Shown here in pieces: positions 6,158-15,100 of a DNA stretch of 15,791 nt. Both the position numbers and the translations under genes were made by a program. How positions within the stretch are numbered: position 1 is the first letter of the stretch; each line of letters begins with the position of its first letter. The stretch comes from Candidatus Zhuqueibacterota bacterium RBG_16_48_16 (lineage in GTDB: Bacteria; Zhuqueibacterota; Zhuqueibacteria; Residuimicrobiales; Sediminimicrobiaceae). Location of the stretch: positions 4,452 to 20,242 of the forward strand of contig METF01000235.1 in NCBI GenBank assembly GCA_001771235.1. Direction: 5' to 3'. The notes beneath the pieces were generated by a model, which was not told the DNA's origin, ran no database searches, and was given only the letters and a program-made list of their open reading frames with translations.

Positions 6158-8356
6158 TTAATTTGAGGCCACGTCCATCATGTATGTCTTTTTACACGCC
6201 GGACATTTCAGTAAATTCTTTTCCAGGTTTTCCTCGACAAGAAGAGAGTTAAAACAAGCCGGACACGTTTTGGCTACGGGTTTTTTCCAGGAGCTGAAAT
6301 CGCACGATGGGTAACTGCTACAGCCGTAAAACACCTTTCCTTTGGGCGTCCGTCTTTCGATGATCTGCCCATCGCATCCCTGGTTGGGACAAGGGATGTC
6401 CAGGGAGAATGGCTTGGAGTAGGTGCACTCGGGGTAACCTCGGCAGCCTAAAAAACGCCCGTATTTGCCCTGACGAACTGTTAACTCTCTGCCGCAATTG
6501 GGACATGTTTTTGTATTGCCGGACGCGACGCGACCCGCCTTGGCAACGTACGAGCACATTTCCGGATAATTGACACATGCAAAAATACGGCCATCCCGCT
6601 CTTGCAGGGAAATCATACTGCTGCCGCATTTCGGACACTGCAAGCCATCGGTCGACTGTACGCTTTCGTCGATGAAATCGACATGACGATCCTGGGCCAG
6701 AATTTTTTTTATATTTTGGATAAAATTCAGCATGGTGATTTTGCCCTGGCCGATTTTCTCCAATTCGTTCTCACATTTTTCCTCAAAGGCCGGACTGTAA
6801 AAAAGTGAACATCTTTTCTGTAAAACATCGTCTAACGCGCTGCCAATTTCCGTTGGGACGATTTTGTTACCGGAAATCTCGACAAGCCCGGATTGCAAAA
6901 GCCGCTCCATCTTGAAAAACGGAACGGACGAATAATCTGTTTGCACGGGATCGAACCCTTCCTGCATCGGGAAATCGGAATTATTGCGCATACTTTGCAA
7001 AGGCGATTTTTCAATGGTAACATCCGCCAGCGTTACCCGCTGTCCTTTTCTTAGACGTGCGATCGAGGAGAAAGGTTGCCGTCCGGTTTTTCGATCCTGG
7101 TAAACCTGCAGGAATCCTCGAAAAACGACTTCATTGTCCGCAGCGGCAAAGGTGTAACGACTATTTTCCATCGACACGATGAAGGTTTGTCGATGCACGG
7201 CTTTTGCAGCCGTCATGTGCGATGCCACACATCGCTTCCAGATCAAGGCGTAGATGGCGAGCTGATCTTCGGCCAGATACTTTTTCAGTTTTTGCGGCGT
7301 CTGTTTTATGTCGACCGGTCTGATGGCCGGAAGGCTCATTTCCTTGTTCGCAGGAGATTTGGACGGATGTGTTTTTGATGGGAGATAATCGCCGCCGAAA
7401 TTACAATAAATGAATTCCCGCACCTCAGCGATGATGAAATCCTCCAAAACCGTCGAATCGGTCAAAGGGTAAGTGATAACGCCTTCGGTTTTTCCCTTGC
7501 CAACATCCACTCCTTCATAAAGCTGGCGCGCTATGGATAATGTTTTCCCCGGGCTAAAGTCGTGCTCCCTCGCGGCTTCCATTATAAGAGAGGTGGTATT
7601 GTGCGGCAAGGGGGGGGTCATAGAGAGCGACTTTTTATTGACACTGTCGATGACGAATTGTTGTTCTTTTAAATCGATGACGACGGCTTTGGCCCAATGC
7701 TCGTCTTTGATGAAATCTTTATCGCCTTTTACCGATTCCAGGTAAAATCCATCGATCTGCTGTTTGGCGGCCTCGATTTTCATCATCACTCCAGGGCGGC
7801 CTGCTGCATTGCTGTCGGATTGGCAATTCACCTTCTCACACACATCGTGCAAAACATGAGGAGGAAAGGGTATTGTTTTTTTTGTTTCCCCGGCAATTTT
7901 ATGAAAAATGGGTTTGTACCATTCGCCCAGGTGCCGCTCGAGATATATTCCGGCAATTTTTTTCTGAATGGCTCCCCTGTTTATTTTTGCCGGCGCTCTG
8001 ACGGCTGCTTTGACGGCCTTTTCAGTAAGCTCCGTCAACAAGATTCGGCCCACGGATCGGTCTGATGAGGAAATTTCCTGTTCGATGTGCAAGGCCAGCA
8101 GCTCGCCGTCAACATCGGGATCGGCAGCGACGAGGACATGCTCCCAAGCAGCGGCTTCTCTGCGGATGTAGTCGATAATGGGTCTTTGTGAATCTATAAT
8201 GCGAAAACAATCGGCAAAGTCCTGCTGAAAGGAAAATTCCTGCTCTATTTCTTTGATCGCTCCCCCGGTTGAAACAATGTTTAAGTCCTGGCCGAGAATT
8301 TTGGCAAGGGTATGGGACTTTTGATCGGATTCAACGATCACGAGAAATGTGCGCAT
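6158..8356 (-). CDS. topA: DNA topoisomerase IA (TopA-like) with eroded active-site motifs and four zinc ribbons
   Basis: Type IA topoisomerases relax negative supercoils by single-strand passage. 732 residues. The Toprim domain is present: LVIVESDQK (Glu9, Lys13) and AADPDVDGELLALH (Asp79, Asp81), with Asp83 where Glu is expected and no Arg in DPDREGE. The catalytic tyrosine is Tyr296 in EGVITYPLTDS, but the usual Arg two residues later (TYxRTDS) is Leu298. PPLPHNTTSLIMEAA (248-262) matches the family. SAGRVQS is not found where expected (about 155-185), AHEAIRP reads SLPAIRP (341-347), and GIGRPSTYA is missing near 478-500. Four Cys4 zinc ribbons end the protein: C574/577/594/601, C618/621/638/644, C656/661/679/685, C698/701/718/721. 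Smg upstream and Xer downstream mark the classical topA locus. Activity is therefore uncertain; a second canonical topA may exist elsewhere. Confidence 0.9.
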   Translation of the reverse strand: MRTFLVIVESDQKSHTLAKILGQDLNIVSTGGAIKEIEQEFSFQQDFADCFRIIDSQRPIIDYIRREAAAWEHVLVAADPDVDGELLALHIEQEISSSDRSVGRILLTELTEKAVKAAVRAPAKINRGAIQKKIAGIYLERHLGEWYKPIFHKIAGETKKTIPFPPHVLHDVCEKVNCQSDSNAAGRPGVMMKIEAAKQQIDGFYLESVKGDKDFIKDEHWAKAVVIDLKEQQFVIDSVNKKSLSMTPPLPHNTTSLIMEAAREHDFSPGKTLSIARQLYEGVDVGKGKTEGVITYPLTDSTVLEDFIIAEVREFIYCNFGGDYLPSKTHPSKSPANKEMSLPAIRPVDIKQTPQKLKKYLAEDQLAIYALIWKRCVASHMTAAKAVHRQTFIVSMENSRYTFAAADNEVVFRGFLQVYQDRKTGRQPFSSIARLRKGQRVTLADVTIEKSPLQSMRNNSDFPMQEGFDPVQTDYSSVPFFKMERLLQSGLVEISGNKIVPTEIGSALDDVLQKRCSLFYSPAFEEKCENELEKIGQGKITMLNFIQNIKKILAQDRHVDFIDESVQSTDGLQCPKCGSSMISLQERDGRIFACVNYPEMCSYVAKAGRVASGNTKTCPNCGRELTVRQGKYGRFLGCRGYPECTYSKPFSLDIPCPNQGCDGQIIERRTPKGKVFYGCSSYPSCDFSSWKKPVAKTCPACFNSLLVEENLEKNLLKCPACKKTYMMDVASN

Positions 8357-8436
8357 AAAAACCTTATAACAACGGCGAAAATATTCTAACGAGGCTTCGC
8401 CTCAAACCGACAAGTTATGCTTTCGCCAAAGAAAAG

Positions 8437-8456
8437 GGCAAAATAATAATTTTGCC
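8437..8456 (-). terminator. AT-rich hairpin of the GGCAAAAT/ATTTTGCC type, possible terminator after smg
   Basis: GGCAAAAT and ATTTTGCC are perfect 8-base inverted arms around a 4-base loop. On the minus strand the stem is followed by CTTTTCTTT, about 100 bases past the smg stop. A further ATTTTGCCAT copy follows at 8465-8475. It may equally be an interspersed repeat, since GGCAAAA elements recur upstream of secA. Confidence 0.4.
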
Positions 8457-8552
8457 ATTAAATCATTTTGCCATCAATTGTCTTGTTTGTACACAGATTC
8501 TGTGAACGACAAAAATTTGCTCTGTTTGTAGAGATTTTCGGCTCTCAAAATC

Positions 8553-9020
8553 TTAGTGCGGCAAGCGAGTCGAAGTAAATTGAAAGTACCCACCGGAAGC
8601 GCTTTTTTCAAAATCGAGCACGACGACCGCGATCAAATCCTGCATATCTTCGATATTCATGTGCGGCAACTGGATTTTAACCGCGCGGTCGATGATCGTT
8701 TCCATGTCATCATCGCTGAGCAGGTCCAATTCGCGAAGGTGAACAAGATAGCCGAATGCAGAGGGTGAAATGGCGTCCCGTTCAAAATCATTCAACTGGC
8801 GCCAGAGGGGTCTTGGAATGCCCGAGTTCTTTTTATTAATGGAGCGGTCGAGATTATCGCCATGATTCATCAGCCAGATCATGGCTCTTTTAATTTCATC
8901 CTGGGAGAATCCCTGGTCGGCCAGCAAATCCACGATGAGCTGCAGATCCAGCCCGTCGACGGAATTCTCCTGAATCTCTTTCATGATGTATGTCAGGATT
9001 TCAATAATTCGATTGTTCAT
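8553..9020 (-). CDS. smg: Smg family protein (DUF494)
   Basis: A 155-residue cytoplasmic protein of the Smg/DUF494 family. Its biochemical role is not established; in E. coli smg sits beside dprA (smf) and a topoisomerase zinc-ribbon gene. The start IIEILTYIMKEI, the helical region LIVDLLADQGFSQDEIKRAM with LMNHG after it, and the acidic stretch LDLLSDDDMETIIDRA are typical, as is the length. No membrane segment or signal peptide is present. Here it lies between secA (106-bp gap) and topA (196-bp gap), keeping the smg-topA link while dprA is absent. The ribosome binding site is poor. The assignment rests on overall pattern and neighbourhood. Confidence 0.85.
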   Translation of the reverse strand: MNNRIIEILTYIMKEIQENSVDGLDLQLIVDLLADQGFSQDEIKRAMIWLMNHGDNLDRSINKKNSGIPRPLWRQLNDFERDAISPSAFGYLVHLRELDLLSDDDMETIIDRAVKIQLPHMNIEDMQDLIAVVVLDFEKSASGGYFQFTSTRLPH

Positions 9021-9126
9021 TGTAGCTTAATAGTTGCGCTTTTCCACACTAAAATCAGGCGATAGCACTTTTTGGGCAATATATGAAAATAACAAAAAAA
9101 AACAAGTTTTTTCATTTTTCCCCGGA

Positions 9127-12100
9127 TCATGCGTTCTTGCCACAACAGTTTTTGTACTTTTTGCCGCTGCCGCAGGGACAGGGTTGATTTCTGCCGACAT
9201 GGCTGGTCTTGACGACGGTACGCCGGCGCGGCATCGTGCCGGGTTGCTGAACCGACGCCTGCTCTGTTTGTCGTCCGGCCATCGCCTGCTTGAAAACCTC
9301 TATTTGAGAATGGCTTGTCCTGAACTCCTTTGGCTCGATTCGACGCGCCTGTTGCTCTTCAAGCTCGCCGCCGATGTCAAAGACTTTGAACAGCGTGCCT
9401 GCAATATCGCGATTGATCCGGTCTATCATCTGAACGAACATTTTGTAGCCTTCGGACTTGTATTCCAGCAACGGGTCTTTTTGGCCGTATCCTCTCAGGC
9501 CGATGCCTTCCCGCAGCTCGTCGATGGCGTTGAGATGTTGCCGCCAGTTTTCGTCTATTTTTTCGAGAATGTAATAACGCTCGTAACGCACGGCAAGGTG
9601 ATTGCCGATCTCACGCACCCGTTTATAATACAAGTCCTTTGCCCATTTGCTCAAGCGGTTCAACACATCATTGGGATCGGCGATCTCGTCGCTGTCATCG
9701 ATGATGCGCGGAGACTGCCGCAGAACCAGCCGGCAATCCGATTCGATTCGCGATAGCATCGCAGCATCGAGATCCGAGCCGCCGCCAAGGGCATCGCTGA
9801 TAATTTTATAGACGGCATCGTCAATCACCATTAACACGGAATCGCGCACAATTTCTCCGCTCAGCCGCTCCTGCCGCAATCGCTCTTCCCGGAAGGCATA
9901 CTCTTCGTAAAGGTCCAAGACCCACGCCACCATATCCTCGATATAGGACGCCATCTCATGTTGATCCGCGCCGGCGGGCAAGGCCTTTTGCGGTTTTTGC
10001 AGAAATATGTTGCCGATGTTTTGGGATATCCGTTTTTGTTTCTCCTGCGGCTCGACGGAACTCTTCAAAATATCGCGGCAGATGGCCACAACGGATGCCT
10101 CGATGATCTCTTCGATGGATGCGCTGGAAATCATCACCACATCATACGCCGCGATCTTTTCGTCCAGTTGCTCCAGATAAAACTGCCGGACGATGGAAAC
10201 GATCTCGCCGGTCGAGTAGCCCTTTTGCTCTTCGAATCTTGCGGCAATATCCTGCCCGAAAGCCCGCTGCAAAAATACCTTTTGATCGGAAGTCAGTTGA
10301 ATGTGCTCACGGCCGTTTCCCTCCGGTGAGATGTTCAAACAATAATCCGCCACAGCAGCAGCAAAATCATGCAACGAGAAATAGCCCAGAATGCGGTGCC
10401 GGTACGCCACGTCGTCTTGCGCATCCAATGTCTGCGTTTCTCGCCATTCCCGGATGAAATCGATCAGCTTGTCCCGGCGGATGGAGCGTATTTCATTCGC
10501 GCCCAACTGCGGCGTGGAACCGTACAGTCTCTCCAGGCCGGACAAGAATTCATCAACATTCCATGAAATCGCCGGCACGGAAGGATTCAGGTAAAAGCTC
10601 ATCAGTCCGTCGATGTAAATGTCGATCATCTCGTTCATGTCCAGCGACGCGAATGTGACGTAACGAAAATCGCCGACGGCCTGTTCATATCTCTGGCGAT
10701 AGGTTTTCCGGGCCAGGGCAATGAGCTGTTCCTCGACAATTTTGCGCTCCTGCTGTTTCAGCGAATCACCGATCTCTTCGGGAGCGATGTCGAAAATTCG
10801 CCCCAGCTCGTAACGAATGCCCTCAAAATTCCAGTTGAGCACGTCGGTGCTGCCAGCGCTGTGGAGCCTTATTTTCATGCGCACCAATTCCTCCAAAAGA
10901 GAATCCGGAGCGCAATAGCCGAAAATCCTGTGGCGGATTTGCAGCTCGTGGTAGTGTTTTTCTTCGTTAATCCGCTCTTCGACCCAATCATGGATGGTTT
11001 CTTTTATCTGCGCATGATTCAGCTTGTCGAAACTCTCCACCTCAAAATCAGGCCTGCGGTTGAAATATCTGTGTAAATCGTCAACAAGCGAGGCCAGCTT
11101 CCATTCGCTGCGGTCATCCTCTTCATTGAAAAACATCTTGGCTTTGGATTCAACGTATTCCTCGGACTTGGCAAATCCGAGCAGGTTCTGCCGGCGTTTG
11201 TAAATGATTTTTCTTTGCTCGTTCAAAACGTCATCGTATTGGAGCAGATTTTTGCGAATATCAAAGTTGCGCTCCTCGACCTTTTTCTGCGCTCTTTCAA
11301 TGGAGCGGGTGATCAACGGGTGCTCGATTCGCTCTCCCTCCTCAGCCGGACCGAGGCGGCTCATGATGCCGGCAATTCGATCCGATCCGAAAAGGCGCAT
11401 CAAATCGTCTTCCAAAGAGAGGTAAAATCGCGACGAGCCGGGATCGCCCTGCCGGCCGGAGCGGCCGCGCAATTGCCGGTCGATTCTCCTGGCCTCGTGC
11501 TTTTCAGAGCCGAGAATGTGTAATCCGCCTCTCTCCACCACGCCCGGAGCCAGCTTGATATCCGTGCCGCGCCCGGCCATGTTGGTGGCAATGGTGATGG
11601 ACCCCGGCAGTCCCGCTTTCATTACGATTTCCGCTTCCATCTGGTGGAATTTGGCGTTCAAGACGGTATGAAATCGTCCCGACTCCAATTCCCTGTTGAC
11701 ATCTCCCTTCTTCAGCCAGTTGGCGATAGGCACGCCGCGCTGGGTAAACATCTGGCTCAGCTTTTGCGAGACATCGACGGAAATCGTGCCGATCAGCACG
11801 GGTCTTCCATCGTCGTGCATTCTTATTGCTTCATCGATCACCGCTTCGTATTTCTCGCGTTTGGTGCGGAAAATGACGTCGTTATGATCGCCCCTGACGA
11901 CAGGCCTGTTGGTTGGAATGACTACCACGTCCAGCTTGTAGGTGCTGAAAAACTCCTGCGATTCCGTTTCCGCCGTGCCGGTCATGCCCGCCAGTTTCTC
12001 GTAAATCCTGAAAAAATTTTGTATCGTGACCGTCGCCAGTGTCTGGCTCTCGGCCTGTACTTCCACTCCTTCTTTGGCTTCCAGCGCCTCATGCAGCCCG

Positions 12101-15100
12101 TCGCTGAATCGCCGCCCCGGCATCAACCGACCGGTGAATTGATCCACGATCATGACCGCCTTATTTCCGCGAGCCGAAGCATGCCGGCCGCGCATCTCGT
12201 TTTCTTCGATGACTTTAACGACGTAATCGACGTCTTTGTGGTAGAGCGTATAGGCGCGCAACAGTTGGGAGATATTTTGAATCCGCTCCTCGATTTCATT
12301 GTACTCCCGCCACAGCCGGTCGCGGCGATTTTCCAGCACCCGGCGCGGCTTGCGCTCGAAATGCAGGCGGCACCAGTGTTCGATGTCCTCATTGGTAATG
12401 ACACTGTTCGGTGCATGCGCCCTGGCGATGAGCTCATTCATCTCCCCCTCGTCCAGCATGAATCGTTTGGCCCGGAGCTGGGCTTTTTCACGCGGCAGAA
12501 TGCTGTCCAGCTCCGCCCGCGTGTTCACCTTCTTGGCGGACATTCTGAGAATTTCCTCGCGAAAAGTCCGCAATTCACTCTCAAAGCTGAAAAAGGGCAA
12601 GCCGCCGATCAGCCTGCTTCGTGCTGCCTTGCATAGACCTTTCGGAAAACCTTCGCCGGCAAATTCAAAGATCGCTTTTACATCGATGTTCTCATCGCCC
12701 ATGATGACGAAGAGCTGCTCGGCCACGTAGAGCCGGTCCTCGGCATCACCCAAAAGAACCCGGATGCCGGCGTCGGAAAGGCCGGACACCTGCAGCTTCC
12801 ATTCGGATTCCGCTTGCGCTTCGCCGGATAAGATAAAATATCTTTTCGCCAGGCGGATTTTTTCCTGAACCGAAAGATCGGTGCGGCCAATATTGTTGAA
12901 TAAAACGCGCAAAACCCTGGTGATGCGGTCGATCTCTTCGAAGCGGCGGGAGAGGCTGACGGACGCATCCGCTGGTTCATCGAGGTCGCCATTCGAATTC
13001 AGAAATTCATCCAGGCTCAGGCGAAGATTCACCGGGTTTTCGTTTTGTTCGGAAGCCCGCTTTTCCTTCCACTCTTTTATTTTGCTTTCCGTCTGGCTAA
13101 AAGACGCGCCCAGCAACCGGTCGCGCTCAGCTTGCGACAGATCCAGCAAGTGGCCGTCATCGTTTTGTTGAAATAATTTTGTCGGATCGGCTTTGAATTT
13201 CCGGATATCCTCATCGAGTCCATAGACAATATCGCGCGTCTGTTCGGCAAAGTTCGAGATAAATGCCTTGCCCGCATCGGTCAATTCCACGGCGATGGTT
13301 TGATTTTCAACCGGGCCTTGTACCGCGACATGATAAAAGCGTTCCACGGCGTCCGGCGGGCCGGAGGCAAGCCGAGATGTTATATAATCGCCGATATTCC
13401 TGATGTCTTTCTCCAGCTCCTCCACAGCGCCGACGCGGGCCGTATAATCGAAGGAGGATTGGTTCAGCGTGGCATCCAAAAGCTGTTGAATTTCCCGGTC
13501 GCGCTGCTCGACGATGCTCCTGTCCGGCAGGACATAAATCTCCGGATTGCCGCCCAGCACCGCAATTCGGCCTTTTTCGGTCACGTTTCTCACCGCCGTG
13601 CCGTTATGAGCGAATTCGAAAAATTCCCTCACCCGTTCCGTTGCCGATTCCGCCGATTCCTGTCTTGGCTGGGAGCCGGAATCTTCAGGAGCCACGCCAT
13701 TTTGCTTCAGCAGAGCGTCCATCTTTTGAATGAAAGGCAAAAGCAGCGGGTTGCCATCGTGATTGAGAGCGACAATGGCCGCCTTGCCTGCTTCCGTCAA
13801 AGCCACCGGGCAGCCGAGCTGGTTGTCGCAAACGAAAAACGTCTCCTGCAACAATTTTCTATTGTCCTGAAGGTGACGGTCAACGTGGTCATCCGCGACA
13901 TTCGCTTCACTCTGCAACAGTCCGAACAACCTGACCAACCCATCGACCGCCGCCCCGGCTTCGTTCGGCTCTTTTAAAAACGCCAACCCGGAATCCGTCA
14001 GACCGTCGACGATCCGGTCGGCCTTTTTAGCTATTTGAAAATAGGATCGCCAGGCGGAGGCCTTGTCGATCCTGGTCGTCTGTACCTGCTGCAAGATATG
14101 CTGGTGCAGTTGCCGGAGGCGTTCGTCCAGCTTGTTCAAGGCTGCAAATTCTTCGTCTTTAACGGCGTCGCCGGTGCGACACAGTCGCACTTTTCCTTCC
14201 AGTGAAAAACCGTTACACAACCCGGCCAGGGGGTCGGTGACAAAGTAGCGCTCAAAGTTTTTCTGTTCGCTGAGATGGGCCAGCCGCTCATCGATCTCAT
14301 CGAGTTGTTTTATTTTGGCGACGATATCCTGATCCCTTCCCCCGGACAAGAATGTACGCCCTTTTTCCGTGATGTCCAAAACGTGGCTTTTTTCATCGAT
14401 GGTATAATAGAGCTCGGCATCGACCTCGGACATGGTTTTATTGATTTCATACTGTCCCTGGATGTGCTCGATCAGTTTTTTTACCCAAAATTCGGACGTT
14501 AAAGTATCGAGCAGGGCCTGGTTCTTAGGGTCACCACGAAGGGCACGCAGCAACATCAAACCCCCTCTTTCTTCATCTTGTTCAAGAAGCTTTTTCCCTT
14601 CACTCACAAGCTCATCAACCAGCTCTTTTTGCCGACGATACAGGTTGGCCACGATGGGCCTGAGCTCGTTATAGACGTTGCGCGGCGCTCCGACAGCTCC
14701 GGAAATGATGAGCGGCGTGCGTGCTTCGTCGATGAGCACGCTGTCCACTTCGTCGACGATGGCATAGACGAGGCCGCGCTGCACCACGGACCAGACATCC
14801 ACGGCCATGTTGTCGCGAAGGTAATCAAAACCGAATTCGTTGTTGGTGCCGTAGGTAATATCCGCGTTATAACCCTGCCGTTTTTCATCGGGCGTCATGT
14901 CATTGATCAGTGCAGCGGCGCGCAGGCCCAGGAATTCATAGATCTTTCCCATCCATTCACAATCGCGCTGGGCGAGATACTCATTGACGGTGATCAGGTG
15001 GGCGCCTCGCCCTGCCAGGGCGTTCAAATACAGCGGCATGGTCGCCACCAGGGTTTTTCCCTCGCCCGTGGCCATTTCGGCTATCTTGCCCTCGTGCAGG

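Noticed and set aside
11644..12636. 330-codon open frame on the plus strand
   Set aside because: It is antisense to secA motor and crosslinking-domain codons, without ribosome binding site or recognisable protein pattern; a shadow frame.
12259..14700. Intein or inserted homing element as the cause of the long SecA
   Set aside because: No Cys/Ser start with His-Asn end, no LAGLIDADG-type motif, and the extra sequence resembles repeats of the host domain itself.
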